Shown here: in pieces, positions 1-12,298 of the stretch | Position numbering within the stretch: the stretch's first letter is position 1 | Layout: every line of letters starts with the position of its first letter | Assembly: GCF_016586165.1 (NCBI RefSeq) | Contig: NZ_BCPR01000020.1 | Location: forward strand, 1 to 64,000 | Source of the DNA: Dyella sp. EPa41 | GTDB lineage: Bacteria; Pseudomonadota; Gammaproteobacteria; Xanthomonadales; Rhodanobacteraceae | Length of the DNA stretch: 64,000 nt | Direction of reading: 5' to 3' | Notes under the pieces: generated by a model | What the model saw: only the letters and a program-made list of their open reading frames with translations | Database searches by the model: none | Told to the model about the DNA's origin: nothing | Program-made: the position numbers and the translations under genes

Positions 1-36
1 CAGTCGTTGCGCCCTGATCGTCGCGTTATTGCGATG

Positions 37-85
37 GGGCTCGCCTGCCGCGGGCTTCCGAGCCGCTGCCGCGGCCCGGGTCACT
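37..85. repeat. 49-bp direct repeat, copy 1
   Basis: A GC-rich 49-base block beginning GGGCTCGCCTGCCGCGGG and ending CCGGGTCACT occurs here and again at 220-268 with no difference that I can see. It lies in a stretch with no credible gene, and open frames crossing it are products of the repeat. It resembles dispersed non-coding repeats of Xanthomonadales genomes, which is an inference. Confidence 0.75.
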
Positions 86-109
86 CTCTCTTCGCGTAGC
101 GCCCCCCTT

Positions 110-134
110 TGTAGGAGCGCACCCAGTGCGCGAC
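110..134 (+). repeat. GTAG-type palindromic repeat, single copy
   Basis: One copy of the unit TGTAGGAGCGCACCCAGTGC followed by GCGAC. The core forms a hairpin, GCGCAC-CCA-GTGCGC, preceded by a GTAG tetranucleotide, the layout of REP elements mobilised by RAYT transposases and of the SMAG family in Stenotrophomonas. Unlike the other copies in this window it has no nearby inverted partner. Confidence 0.8.
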
Positions 135-219
135 AGCCTTTTCGCGCCGGTCTGCGTGTTCGTCTTTTCGATGGACAAAGATTGTCGATGTTTCGGTTGC
201 ATTCTTCCTTCTCGCGACC

Positions 220-293
220 GGGCTCGCCTGCCGCGGGCTTCCGAGCCGCTGCCGCGGCCCGGGTCACTTTTCTTTGCTTGCTCAAAGAAAAGT
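220..293. repeat. 49-bp direct repeat copy 2 plus A/T-rich palindrome
   Basis: Positions 220-268 repeat the block at 37-85. They run directly into a perfect inverted repeat, ACTTTTCTTTG (266-276), loop CTTGCT, CAAAGAAAAGT (283-293). The change from a GC-rich block to an A/T-rich palindrome marks a composite dispersed element, and the hairpin could act as a terminator on either strand. The family identity is inferred from appearance only. The rest of 1-733 holds nothing else I can call. Confidence 0.65.
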
Positions 294-527
294 AACCAAA
301 AGAAAGAGCACCCCGCGTGGCGCTGTCTGGGCTGCGCCCAGCCAGTCCGCGAGGGGCGGCCGGGCTTTTCGACCGGGCTCCTGCCCGGACGAAAAGTGCC
401 CGACGTCCGTGTCGGGCACCCCTGCGGGGCCTGATCGTCCACCCCTCACCGCCCCACAGGGGGTTGTTGAAGGCTCGTGCCGCTGCGCGGCACATCGCAT
501 TGAGGAGCTGATGGCGCCGTCCCTTTC

Positions 528-648
528 TGTAGGAGCGCACCCAGTGCGCGACCGCGGACTGACGTGGTTGCCTCGATTCGCGATCGTCGCGACTGGAAGG
601 TAAAGGAGCATCGCCACGTTGCGGTCGCGCACTGGGTGCGCTCCTACA
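528..648. repeat. Inverted pair of GTAG palindromic repeats
   Basis: The forward unit at 528-553 and the reverse-complement unit at 623-648 face each other across about 70 bases. Each carries the GCGCAC-CCA-GTGCGC hairpin. Paired inverted REP units (BIME-like) fold into one long stem and usually lie between genes. This pair is just beyond the 3' end of the minus-strand carboxypeptidase gene. Confidence 0.8.
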
Positions 649-672
649 ACGGCGGTAGCTTACGTTCAGCGC

Positions 673-702
673 CAACGAAAACGGGTCGCCTGCGCGACCC
701 GT
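673..702 (-). terminator. Rho-independent terminator of the D,D-carboxypeptidase gene
   Basis: On the minus strand a perfect 9-bp stem (694-702 with 681-689, ACGGGTCGC/GCGACCCGT, loop of four) is followed by TTTTCGTT. It lies about 30 bases past the stop codon at 734. Confidence 0.8.
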
Positions 703-733
703 CTGCTGCCTCACCGATGCTCCATCCACCGCC

Positions 734-1813
734 TTACTTGTCCGGCGACGACCCCACCGAGGCCACCTTCCGCGCCGTCGCCTTCGGCGCCGGACACGTC
801 ACAGCCTTCTTCTTCGAGCAGGTGGCCGTGCTGCGCGCAGCCACGGCGTCAGCCTTGCTGCGGCGATGGTGGCGGCGCGAGGCCGGCGTGGCGTCGGCCA
901 CGGCGGTGGACTTCGCGGCAGAGCGACGAGCGCCCTTGGCGGCAGCCGGCACCGTACCGACCTGCGCGACCAGCTCGGCCGGGGTTTCCTGGTTATCGAA
1001 GCCATCGTCCAGCAGGCGGGCCATCAGGCGGTCGCGGGTGGCGGCGGTACGGCCACCGAGCACTACGCTGAACAGGCGACGGCCATCCTTCGTGGCGGTC
1101 GATGCTAGGTTGAAGCCCGCGGCATTGGTGTAGCCCGTCTTCAGGCCGTCCATGCCGGGGTACTTGTCCATCAGGTTGTTGTGACCACGCACCAGGCGAC
1201 CGCGGAACATGAACTCCTTGGTGGCGAAATAGTGCGAGTACTGCGGAAAGTCGTGGTACAGCGCCATCGCCAGCTTGCTCATGTCGCGGGCGGTGGTGGT
1301 GTCTTCCGGATCGGGCAGGCCCGAGGCGTTGGCGAAGCGGGTGCTGCTCATGCCCAGCAATTGGGCCTGCGCGTTCATCATCTCGACGAAGTGGCTCTCC
1401 GTGCCGCCCATGCCTTCGGCGACCACGGTGGCGGCGTCATTGGCCGACTTGGTGATCATGCCGAGCACGCAGTCCTCCACCGAGATGGTCTGGCCATTGC
1501 GCAGGTCAAGCTTGGTTGGCGCCTTGGAGGCGGCCCACGAAGACACCGGGAGATCCTGATCCATCTTCAACGTGCCGTTCTGCACCGCCTGGAAGGTGAG
1601 GTACAGCGTCATCATCTTGGCCAGCGAGGCCGGATGAGCGGCTTCGTCGGGATTGACGGCGGTAATCACCTGCCCGTCGGTGTCATCCACCACGATGGCG
1701 GATGAGCCTGCATGTGCGATACCCATGACACTGCCGGCGAACGCCACCAACAATGCAATCAGGCCGCGACGCCAGGTACCCCCCCTGGCCGGCGTTTCGG
1801 ACTTGATAGCCAC
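734..1813 (-). CDS. D-alanyl-D-alanine carboxypeptidase (peptidase S11, low-molecular-mass PBP)
   Basis: The enzyme trims the terminal D-alanine of peptidoglycan stem peptides in the periplasm. All three penicillin-binding motifs of family S11 are visible: SLAK (S63, K66), SAN (123-125) and KTG (225-227). An N-terminal hydrophobic segment ending near AHA acts as signal peptide or anchor. I chose the GTG at 1813 because GAGGG lies just upstream; a longer frame from 1912 exists, but its extra residues are not signal-like. The last 70 or so residues are rich in Lys, Arg and Ala and replace the usual amphipathic membrane anchor, so this basic tail may bind anionic wall or envelope polymers (inference). 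The gene stands alone, with its own terminator. Confidence 0.9.
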   Translation of the reverse strand: MAIKSETPARGGTWRRGLIALLVAFAGSVMGIAHAGSSAIVVDDTDGQVITAVNPDEAAHPASLAKMMTLYLTFQAVQNGTLKMDQDLPVSSWAASKAPTKLDLRNGQTISVEDCVLGMITKSANDAATVVAEGMGGTESHFVEMMNAQAQLLGMSSTRFANASGLPDPEDTTTARDMSKLAMALYHDFPQYSHYFATKEFMFRGRLVRGHNNLMDKYPGMDGLKTGYTNAAGFNLASTATKDGRRLFSVVLGGRTAATRDRLMARLLDDGFDNQETPAELVAQVGTVPAAAKGARRSAAKSTAVADATPASRRHHRRSKADAVAARSTATCSKKKAVTCPAPKATARKVASVGSSPDK

Positions 1814-2127
1814 CCCGTTACCCTCGCTTCCAGCTCGCCGACAACAGGGCGTTGCGAGGACTTCTTCGCAGCGCCAGCCATGGGCAGAGACAATACTTGA
1901 ATTAGCACACATAAGTCCATGTTTCCATGGACGATAAAGCGATGACGATGCTCTTGGCGCCGCCTTGACGCAGATTTCACCGTGAAAATGGCGTCTACGC
2001 TGCCAGTCGAGTTTGCCCGCAAAAGGCCGACGGCGAAAGGCTTTTTCCCTATCGGCGCCCTTCTATTTCCCTTGAGGGCCATTAACCCGAAGTCGGCCGG
2101 GCAGGCTGCTGACGCTAGAATGGCGGG
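1814..2127. other. Divergent intergenic region between the carboxypeptidase gene and uup
   Basis: No gene is seen in these 314 bases. The region must hold the promoters of both flanking genes. A TAGAAT hexamer at 2116-2121 lies only six bases before the uup ATG, which would give a nearly leaderless uup transcript. No matching -35 box is evident. Confidence 0.4.
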
Positions 2128-3999
<1,872 letters not shown>

Positions 4000-4017
4000 G
4001 CCATAGCCATGCCCCCC

Positions 4018-4193
4018 TGTGGGAGCGCACCTTGTGCGCGACCGCGGAACCCCATGCTTGTCGCTCGGCAGGCTGGTCGCGCACAGTGTGCGCTCCCAAT
4101 CTGCCTCCCGTGTAGGAGCGCACCCAGTGCGCGACCGCAAGGTCACGTCGTCACCGCTCCGTAGGCTTGTCGCGCACTGGGTGCGCTCCTACA
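4018..4193. repeat. Four GTAG-type palindromes in two inverted pairs
   Basis: Units lie at 4018-4043 (forward, variant GTGGGAGCGCACCTTGTGCG), 4075-4098 (reverse), 4111-4136 (forward) and 4168-4193 (reverse). The first pair differs from the second by matching changes in both members (GGGAG with CTCCC), so each pair appears to have spread or drifted as a unit. The cluster separates the convergent genes uup and ppc and probably protects or terminates both transcripts. Confidence 0.85.
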
Positions 4194-4218
4194 AGAGCAT
4201 GCTGGCTGTGCACGACGC

Positions 4219-6924
4219 TCAACCCGTGTTCTGCAACCCCTGCGATACGCCGTTGACGCAGGCCACCAACGCCGTGAGCAGCGCATCGTCGCTCTCGCCG
4301 CCGGCACGCCAGCGCTTCAACAGATCCACCTGCAGCAGGCTCATCGGGTCCACGTAAGGGTTGCGCAGTCCAATCGACACCGCCAGCCGCGGCTCGTGCT
4401 GCAGCAGGCTGTCGCTTTGCCTGAGGCGCAACAACCAACGGTGCGTGCGCTCGAACTCATCGCGGATCAAACCGAAGAATGGCTCGTGCAGCGGGCCGGC
4501 CAGCTGGGAAAACGCCTCGGCGATATCGAGATCACTCTTGGCCAGCACCATCGCCACGTCGTCGAGCATGTTCGCGAAGAACGGCCAATCGCTCGCCATC
4601 TCGATCATTGCGGCTTCGCCGTATTCGGTTGCACCGAACTCCAGCGCCGAACCCAGGCCATACCATCCCGGCAGGATCGAGCGGCACTGCGTCCATGCGA
4701 ACACCCAGGGAATCGCACGCAGGTCCTGCACACCGCGCATGCTGCGCCGGCGCGATGGACGCGAACCCAGCGTCATGCGTTCGATCACGTCAATGGGCGT
4801 CGCGGTGCGGAAGTAGTCCACGAAGCCCTCGCGGTCCACGAAGGCGCGATAGTGCTGCCGGCTGCGCGCAGCCAGCTTGCCCATGCGCTGCCGCCAGGCG
4901 TCCTCGCGCGCCTCGCTGGTGCGCGGACGCAGCGAGGCACGCAGCACGGCACCGACGGTCTGCTCGAGATTGCGCAAGGCGAGCGCACGGATGCCGTACT
5001 TGCGATGGATCACTTCACCTTGCTCGGTAACCCGCAACACGCCGGCCACCGATCCGCGCGGCGACGACATGAGCGCCGGCGCGATCCGCGCGCCGCCGCG
5101 ACTGGCCGAGCCGCCGCGTCCGTGGAAGAACGACAGGCGGATGTCGAACTCCGACGCCACCTCCAGCAGCTCGACCTGCGCGCGCTGGAGACCCCAGCGC
5201 GATGCCAGCGTGCCGCCATCCTTGCCGCTGTCCGAATAGCCGAGCATCACCCACTGGCGCCTGCCGCGCGAAGTCAGGTGTTCGCGATACACCGGGTCTT
5301 CCAGCAATGCGCGCAGTGTTGCCGGCGCGTTGGTGAGATCGTCCACGGTCTCGAACAGCGGCGCGATATCCAGGGGCACCTTGCCCTGTTCGACGAGCCC
5401 GCCGTAACGCGCCAGCGCCAGCACGGCGAGCACGTCCGCCGCCGAGCGCGCCATGCTGATGATGTAGAGGCCCAGGGCATCGGCGCCATACCGGCCGCGC
5501 GATTCGCGCAGGGTTGCAAAGACATCGTGCAACGCCACCACCGATGCGTCGTCGTTCACGTTGAGCGCGCGCTCGCCACCGGCGAATGGCCGCAGTTGCT
5601 TCGCCTTGTCGGCAGCGTCGCGCGTCGACCAGTCCGCATCGCCGATCAGCGATGCCAGCGCGTCGTCGTGCATCCGCGAATCCTGGCGCACGTCCAGGCG
5701 CGCGAGGTGGAAACCGAACGTACGTACGCGCCAGATCAGGCGGCGCACGGCATAGGCGCCGGCATGCAGGCCGCGATGATCGATCAGGCTTGCCGCGATC
5801 AGGTGCAGGTCGTCCAGGAGCTCGCGCACCGACGCATAGCCTTCCGGATGTTCATCATCGTGCGTCGCATCCAGGCGCGCGCCGATGATGGTCAACAGGC
5901 TGCGATAAGGCATGTCGGCATGGCGCGGGCGCACCCGCGCCGCGGCTTCCGGATAACGCACGCGATAGTCGAACAACCGCTGCGCCAGTGCGCTGTCCAC
6001 GTCCACCCGATCCTCCGTCTGGCTGAGCAGGCGCGCCAGGCCGGACAGGTCCTCGATGTAATGCTCCAGCACGTGGGCGCGCTGGGTCGCCAGGCTGTTG
6101 GCGATGGTCGCCGCGCCGACGTTCGGATTGCCGTCCATGTCGCCACCAACCCAGGTGGCGAAGCTGAGCAGGCGCGGGATGGGCACGGCCACGCCGTACA
6201 CCACCTGAAGAGCGTCGGCCAACGATTCGTACAAGGCCGGCACGATGCGGTAGATGGGGTTGGCGAGATAGAAGCCGACGTGATGATGCTCGTCCTGCAC
6301 GGTGGGACTGATGGTCGATGCCTCGGCCGTCTGCCAGCCCGCGCTCAATGCCATGTAGATGCGGTCGTCGTCTTCCTTGCGCTCCTGCGGTGTGCGCGTC
6401 GGATCGAAGTTGTCGACCAGCGCGCGCACGATCGATTGCTCCTTCTCCAGCAGCGAGCGTCGCACGGCTTCCGTCGGGTGGGCGGTGAAGACCGGCTCGA
6501 CCTGAAGCCGCTCCAGCCATTCCAGCAGTTCGCCCGCTTCGACACCCTGCGCCTTCAGGCGTGTCAGCGCATCCAGCAACGATTCGGGCTGCGGCGCGCC
6601 GCCTTCGCGCTGATAGTCACGACGACGGCGGATACGATGGATGCGCTCGGCGATGTTCACCGCCTGGAAGTAGCTGGCGAACGCGCGCGCCAGCGATTCC
6701 GCGTGCGCGGTATCAACCCCGGTCAGCAGCCTCGCCAGCGCATCGAGCGGCAAGTCTTCCTGCCGACGCTCGATCGCCGCCATGCGAATGCGCTCGACCT
6801 CGTCGAGAAACGCGGGGGAAATCTGCTCGGCCAGCATATTGCCGACCAGGGTGCCAAGGCGGCGGACGTCTTCGCGCAGGGGTGCGTCGTGCGGAGCGAA
6901 CTCAGGACTGCGGTGCTGGTTCAT
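4219..6924 (-). CDS. ppc: Phosphoenolpyruvate carboxylase
   Basis: This 901-residue cytoplasmic enzyme adds bicarbonate to phosphoenolpyruvate to give oxaloacetate, replenishing the TCA cycle. Family motifs are present: [12 protein letters not shown] with the catalytic His (near residue 147), [10 protein letters not shown], the glycine-rich loop [13 protein letters not shown] (near 600-612), and the carboxy-terminal [13 protein letters not shown] block. The family is usually 880-940 residues. The start at 6924 (MNQHRS) was preferred to the frame extension to 7125, because the upstream residues are not family-like and overlap the next gene and its terminator. The gene is monocistronic, with its promoter expected in 6925-7013. 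Confidence 0.96.
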   Translation of the reverse strand: MNQHRSPEFAPHDAPLREDVRRLGTLVGNMLAEQISPAFLDEVERIRMAAIERRQEDLPLDALARLLTGVDTAHAESLARAFASYFQAVNIAERIHRIRRRRDYQREGGAPQPESLLDALTRLKAQGVEAGELLEWLERLQVEPVFTAHPTEAVRRSLLEKEQSIVRALVDNFDPTRTPQERKEDDDRIYMALSAGWQTAEASTISPTVQDEHHHVGFYLANPIYRIVPALYESLADALQVVYGVAVPIPRLLSFATWVGGDMDGNPNVGAATIANSLATQRAHVLEHYIEDLSGLARLLSQTEDRVDVDSALAQRLFDYRVRYPEAAARVRPRHADMPYRSLLTIIGARLDATHDDEHPEGYASVRELLDDLHLIAASLIDHRGLHAGAYAVRRLIWRVRTFGFHLARLDVRQDSRMHDDALASLIGDADWSTRDAADKAKQLRPFAGGERALNVNDDASVVALHDVFATLRESRGRYGADALGLYIISMARSAADVLAVLALARYGGLVEQGKVPLDIAPLFETVDDLTNAPATLRALLEDPVYREHLTSRGRRQWVMLGYSDSGKDGGTLASRWGLQRAQVELLEVASEFDIRLSFFHGRGGSASRGGARIAPALMSSPRGSVAGVLRVTEQGEVIHRKYGIRALALRNLEQTVGAVLRASLRPRTSEAREDAWRQRMGKLAARSRQHYRAFVDREGFVDYFRTATPIDVIERMTLGSRPSRRRSMRGVQDLRAIPWVFAWTQCRSILPGWYGLGSALEFGATEYGEAAMIEMASDWPFFANMLDDVAMVLAKSDLDIAEAFSQLAGPLHEPFFGLIRDEFERTHRWLLRLRQSDSLLQHEPRLAVSIGLRNPYVDPMSLLQVDLLKRWRAGGESDDALLTALVACVNGVSQGLQNTG

Positions 6925-7013
6925 CGATGCCACGTTGCAGATGTCTGGACGTCCAAGACTACTCGATGCGAACACGGTTTGTGCACCGCCACAAAATGCG
7001 TTGCGCCTGCAGT

Positions 7014-7041
7014 AACGAAAACGGGGCGCCAGGCGCCCCGT
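7014..7041 (-). terminator. Rho-independent terminator of the S9 peptidase gene
   Basis: A perfect 10-bp stem (7032-7041 with 7021-7030, ACGGGGCGCC/GGCGCCCCGT, one-base loop) is followed on the minus strand by TTTTCGTT. It sits 20 bases past the peptidase stop and upstream of ppc. Confidence 0.85.
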
Positions 7042-7061
7042 TTCACATGCAACCATTTCGC

Positions 7062-9560
7062 TCAGTGCGATCCGGCTGCGCCGCCCTCCGCTGGCTTGGC
7101 CTGCTTCACATAGCGCTCCAGCCACGCATTGCTCTCGGCCAGCATCTGCATGATGGACTCGCGCGCGCGATAGGCGTGTGCCTCGTTGGGCAGCATCACC
7201 AGTCGCGCCGTGCCACCCAGGCCCTTGATCGCGGCATACAGGCGCTCGCTCTGCACCGGGAAGGTGCCGGAGTTGTTGTCCTGTTCGCCATGGATCAACA
7301 GCAGCGCATCCTTGATGTCCTCGGCGTAATTGAACGGCGACATGGCCTGGTACACGTCCTGCGCCTGCCAGTAGTTGCGCTCTTCCGACTGGAAACCGAA
7401 CGGCGTCAGCGTGCGGTTGTAGGCGCCGCTGCGCGCGATGCCCGCCTTGAACAGGCGCGTGTGCGCCAACAGGTTCGCCGTCATGAACGCGCCGTACGAA
7501 TGCCCGCCCACCGCGATGCGATTGCGATCAGCCACGCCACGGCGCACCACTTCGTCCACCGCTGCTTCGGCGCTCGCCACCAGCTGCGGGACATAGGTGT
7601 CATTGGGCTCCTTGCTGCCCTCGCCCACGATCGGCACCGAGAAGTGGTCCAGCACGGTGTAACCCATGGTGAGGAAAGCCTGCGGACCCCAGAAGCCGAT
7701 GCTGTTGAAACGATACGGCGAATCGGTGACCTGGCCCGCGGCATCGGCCGATTTGAACTCGGTGGGATAAGCCCACATCAGCATCGGGCGCGGGCCATCC
7801 TTCTTCGGATCGTAGTCTGGCGGAAGGTACAGCGTGGCGGAGAGTTCCACGCCGTCCTTGCGCTTGTAGCGGATCTGCTCCTTCTTCACGCCCTTCAGCT
7901 GCGGCAGAGGATGCGGAAAGTGCGTCAGCGCGCGTGGCTGCCCCTTCGACGCCAGCTCGCGGACGTAGTAGTTGGTCGGCTCGCTGGGCGACTCGCGCGA
8001 CACCAGCGCGCGCTTTCCTTCTGCATCGAGCAACACCAGCGCTGCTTCGTAATACGGTGCCTGCGAGCGGAACAGGCGCGTGCTCTGGGCAGTGGCGAGA
8101 TTCACCTTGTCGAGGAATGGGCGGTCGCCTTCGGGCGAGGCGCCGTCGCCGAGCCGATAGATGCTTTGGCCATCCGCCGCGACGAGCAGCCGTGACTCGC
8201 CGTTCTCGTCGATCGTCGTCGCCGGCTTGCCGGGGTTGCGGTAACGATCTTCCGACGAACCTTCGTGCACCAGCGACGGCGCCTGCGACAGTTGGTCGGG
8301 CGCCACGCGCCACTCCTTCACCTTGCGCGTCTTCCACCAGAACTCATCAATCAGCGCGAGCTGCCCGGTGCCCCAGTAGGCACCAGCGTAGCGGCTGCCC
8401 AGCCTGGCAAGCGTCACCGGCGCCTGGTCGAACGGCGCGGCCTGCATCAGCACCAGGTCGCGGATATCCGCCGCGCGCGCCGGATCACCACCATCCTGCG
8501 CTTCGGCCCACACCAGCGTGGCCGGCGCATCCGCGCGCCAGTCGATATCACGCACGCCCGTGGGCACGGCGTCATTGCCGGTCGGCAGGCCTTCCACCAG
8601 CGGCAGATGGGCGATCTCCTTCACCAGCTTGCCGTCACGGTCGAGCACTTCGATTCGGCGAGGGAAGCTTTCCACCGGCACCAGATACGAGAACGGTCGC
8701 TCCACGCGCTCGCGCAGCAGGTAACGGCCATCCGGCGACGCGCTGATCGCCAGCGTGAGCGCGGGTTCGCCCAGCGGCGTGACTTTGCCGTCGAGATCCA
8801 CCAGGGCGGACTGCGAGCGCAGGTAATACTCCAGCTGACGCGCGTCGTCTTCGTTGCGCAGCATGTCCTGGTACGTGCGAATCGCCTTCACACCGCTGCC
8901 GGCCTGCGTCTGCTGCGTGTTCGGGCCCGTCGGAATCACGCTGACCACCGGAGGCGCGCCCTGCGCTTCCGGCTGCAGTTGCACCAGGAGCTGCCTGCTG
9001 CCGGGCATCCAACGGTAGCCGCGGCCCGCTACCGTGTTGAGTGGCAGCGTGATCAGGCGGCGCGCCGTACGAGCGGCCACGTCAACGATCCACAGTTCGT
9101 TGCGACCCTGCGCGGCATCCACCTGGTTGAAGGCCAGGTAGCGCTGGTCCGGCGACCAGCTGGACGTGGCGATCGACAACGGCTTGGGCAGCCCCTGCAA
9201 GCGGATGTCCTTGCCGCTGGCGATGTCCAGCAGCCACAGGTCCGTGCCGAACAGGAAACGGCTCTGCGCATGGACACGCGGGTTGATGCGCAAACCGGCC
9301 AGCTTCAGCTCGGGCTGCGCTACGACATCGATGCCGGGTAGCGCCGGCGATTGGGTCAGGGCGAGCAGGTCGCGGTGCGGACTGATCGACACCGCGGGTG
9401 GACGCGGCGCATCGACCAATGCCTGCAGCGGCGCGGGCGGCGCGAGGTAGCCGCTGGCCGGCGCGGAGACAGCGAAAGGCGCCGTATCGGCCAACGCCGC
9501 CATCGGCAGCGCGGCGAGCAGGAAACCCACGAGGGCAAGGCGTCGGAGCGAGCGTTCCAT
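7062..9560 (-). CDS. Secreted S9 family prolyl-oligopeptidase-like peptidase (glutamyl endopeptidase type)
   Basis: An 832-residue serine peptidase. The first 24 residues ([20 protein letters not shown]...) form a typical Sec signal peptide ending in ALA, so it works in the periplasm or outside the cell. Residues from about 60 to 550 match the beta-propeller part of the S9 family, followed by an alpha/beta hydrolase domain. The nucleophile is the Ser of GGHSYGAF (near residue 690). The Asp is likely in HGEQDNNSG and the His in LPNEAHAYR. The surroundings of the nucleophile and the [15 protein letters not shown] stretch are typical of S9D glutamyl endopeptidases. The start at 9560 was set by the signal peptide. 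The gene is monocistronic and divergent from ahcY. Substrate specificity is inferred. Confidence 0.88.
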   Translation of the reverse strand: MERSLRRLALVGFLLAALPMAALADTAPFAVSAPASGYLAPPAPLQALVDAPRPPAVSISPHRDLLALTQSPALPGIDVVAQPELKLAGLRINPRVHAQSRFLFGTDLWLLDIASGKDIRLQGLPKPLSIATSSWSPDQRYLAFNQVDAAQGRNELWIVDVAARTARRLITLPLNTVAGRGYRWMPGSRQLLVQLQPEAQGAPPVVSVIPTGPNTQQTQAGSGVKAIRTYQDMLRNEDDARQLEYYLRSQSALVDLDGKVTPLGEPALTLAISASPDGRYLLRERVERPFSYLVPVESFPRRIEVLDRDGKLVKEIAHLPLVEGLPTGNDAVPTGVRDIDWRADAPATLVWAEAQDGGDPARAADIRDLVLMQAAPFDQAPVTLARLGSRYAGAYWGTGQLALIDEFWWKTRKVKEWRVAPDQLSQAPSLVHEGSSEDRYRNPGKPATTIDENGESRLLVAADGQSIYRLGDGASPEGDRPFLDKVNLATAQSTRLFRSQAPYYEAALVLLDAEGKRALVSRESPSEPTNYYVRELASKGQPRALTHFPHPLPQLKGVKKEQIRYKRKDGVELSATLYLPPDYDPKKDGPRPMLMWAYPTEFKSADAAGQVTDSPYRFNSIGFWGPQAFLTMGYTVLDHFSVPIVGEGSKEPNDTYVPQLVASAEAAVDEVVRRGVADRNRIAVGGHSYGAFMTANLLAHTRLFKAGIARSGAYNRTLTPFGFQSEERNYWQAQDVYQAMSPFNYAEDIKDALLLIHGEQDNNSGTFPVQSERLYAAIKGLGGTARLVMLPNEAHAYRARESIMQMLAESNAWLERYVKQAKPAEGGAAGSH

Positions 9561-9682
9561 GGCGTGGCAAAGCCTCTTGTCGTATGAACTTGCGACATTA
9601 GCCGTCCCGGCCCTCATGAGCCAAGCCTGTCTATCGGCAGGGCGCGGCGACGGCCCCACCCAAAACCGCAGGTAGCTGACGC

Positions 9683-9800
9683 TATACTCAGGGGTCCCGT
9701 CGAGGGGCGCTGCGACCGGAAACGCGCGAGACCGCACATGCCTGTGCCGTCCCGCTCGCCGGCCAGGCTCGATGGATTTCCTTTGTAACGGCGCCCGGAC
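9683..9800 (+). promoter_or_regulatory. SAH riboswitch (with -10 box) upstream of ahcY
   Basis: A TATACT -10 box at 9683-9688 places the transcript start at about 9695. The RNA that follows has the S-adenosylhomocysteine aptamer layout. P1 pairs 9697-9704 with 9768-9775 (CCGTCGAG with CTCGATGG, one G-U pair). The conserved GCTGCGAC follows at 9709-9716 and CCAGGCTCGA ends the domain. GGGCGC (9705-9710) can form the pseudoknot with GCGCCC (9791-9796) after the conserved AACGGCGCC. In known SAH riboswitches ligand binding turns on the SAH hydrolase gene, and ahcY starts 40 bases downstream. The call rests on base pairing and conserved segments, not on a covariance-model search. Confidence 0.85.
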
Positions 9801-9840
9801 CACGATGCGGCCTATTGGTCGCAACACCCGGAGCTACGCC

Positions 9841-11274
<1,434 letters not shown>

Positions 11275-11299
11275 TCGGCATCGGCCTTCGGTCGAACGC

Positions 11300-11330
11300 A
11301 AAAAGGGCCGCCCATGGGCGGCCCTTTTTC
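11300..11330. terminator. Bidirectional terminator between ahcY and the cco operon
   Basis: The palindrome GGGCCGCCCATGGGCGGCCC (11305-11324) is flanked by an A-run on the left and TTTTT on the right, so it works as an intrinsic terminator on both strands. It serves ahcY (+) and the end of the cbb3 operon (-). Confidence 0.9.
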
Positions 11331-11394
11331 ATGCATGGACGAATCGCGCGCAGGACACGCCCCCATCGAGCGTGCCCTGCGCGCAATCGCTCCC

Positions 11395-12117
11395 CTAACC
11401 GCTCGCCGGGCCACACCCCAGCATGCCCAACACGCCGTGAAGTGCCGGCACGTGCATCAACCAGGGCGCCGACAGCGTGAGCACGCCGGCACACATCACC
11501 AGCACTGCCGCGCCGCGACGCAAACCTGGCCGTTGCAGCCAGCGTCCCACGCGCGCTCCGGACCACGTCAAAGGCAGCATCACCGGCAAGGTGCCCAGCC
11601 CGAAGGCCGCCATGATCAGCGCGCCATCGCGCGCACTCGCCGACAGCCAGGCCGCCGCCAGCACCGTTGTGCTCAAGCCGCAAGGCAACCATCCCCACAA
11701 CATGCCTGCCGACAGTCGACGCACCGGCGTGTTCGCCGGAAGCAGTCGGCGCTGCAGCGGTTGCAACCATTTCCAGACGCGCGCACCCGGGCGCGCGAGG
11801 AAACCCAGGCGTCCGGTACGGTCCAACAGGCGCAACGCCATCACGACCAATACCAGACCCACCGCGGTGCGCATGGCGAGCGCCAGCGCATCCAGCTCGA
11901 ACAGGCGCAGCACGCCGTCACCGATACCGCCCACGACCGTACCGGCCAGCACATAGCCAAGCACCCGCCCCAGGTTGAGCTGAAGCGCATTGCCCCATCC
12001 CATGCGCGGTGACCACATCGAGAACCCCGTGGCGATGCCACCGCACATCGCAGCGCAATGCACGCCACCGAGCACCCCGGTCAACAGGACCGCCGACAGC
12101 GCCGCGGCGTTAACCAT
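11395..12117 (-). CDS. TauE/SafE-family (UreH-like) membrane protein at the end of the cbb3 operon
   Basis: A 240-residue inner-membrane protein with about six hydrophobic helices and no signal peptide. The first helix carries GGVHCAAMCGG and a later one LWGWLPCGLS. The HCxxMCGG and PCG motifs are typical of the subgroup of the TauE/SafE superfamily that lies next to cbb3 oxidase and copper ATPase genes. It is often annotated as a sulfite exporter or UreH-like protein, but a role in metal or redox handling for oxidase assembly is a better guess from context. Its start overlaps the end of ccoS by eight bases. I chose the ATG at 12117 over a longer frame running into ccoS. Confidence 0.8.
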   Translation of the reverse strand: MVNAAALSAVLLTGVLGGVHCAAMCGGIATGFSMWSPRMGWGNALQLNLGRVLGYVLAGTVVGGIGDGVLRLFELDALALAMRTAVGLVLVVMALRLLDRTGRLGFLARPGARVWKWLQPLQRRLLPANTPVRRLSAGMLWGWLPCGLSTTVLAAAWLSASARDGALIMAAFGLGTLPVMLPLTWSGARVGRWLQRPGLRRGAAVLVMCAGVLTLSAPWLMHVPALHGVLGMLGCGPASG

Positions 12118-12298
12118 GCCTGCGTTCTTCCATGGTGCACCCGGCCTTCGCTTCACGTGGCCGATCGTCACGCAGGATGTCGATGGCCGGCGTGTCCATG
12201 TCATCGAACTGTCCCTTGCGCACCGCCCACACGAAGGAACCTATCGCCACCGCCAGCAGCATCAGGCTCAACGGAATAAGCATCAGCAGGATGATCAC
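12110..12298 (-). CDS. ccoS: Cbb3-type cytochrome oxidase assembly protein CcoS
   Basis: A 62-residue protein with one N-terminal membrane helix (MIILLMLIPLSLMLLAVA) followed by FVWAVRKGQFDDMDTPA, the hallmark CcoS sequence. CcoS is needed to insert the haem and copper cofactors of CcoN. The ATGA overlap with ccoI (12295-12298) indicates translational coupling. The tail of about 15 residues after the conserved core is unremarkable. Confidence 0.93.
   Translation of the reverse strand: MIILLMLIPLSLMLLAVAIGSFVWAVRKGQFDDMDTPAIDILRDDRPREAKAGCTMEERRHG

Noticed and set aside
26-632. Several overlapping frames in 1-632 on both strands
   Set aside because: They are made of the 49-bp repeat, the GTAG palindromes and the A/T palindrome; repeated peptide strings such as PGRGSGSEARGRRA simply mirror the DNA repeats.
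648-662. GGCGGTAG ops-like sequence
   Set aside because: An ops element belongs in the leader of a polysaccharide operon; here it lies next to repeats and a carboxypeptidase gene. It is probably chance.
4396-7113. Open frame of 905 codons on the plus strand
   Set aside because: It lies entirely opposite ppc and its upstream region, has Arg/His-rich composition and no domain. It is an antisense shadow of a GC-rich gene.
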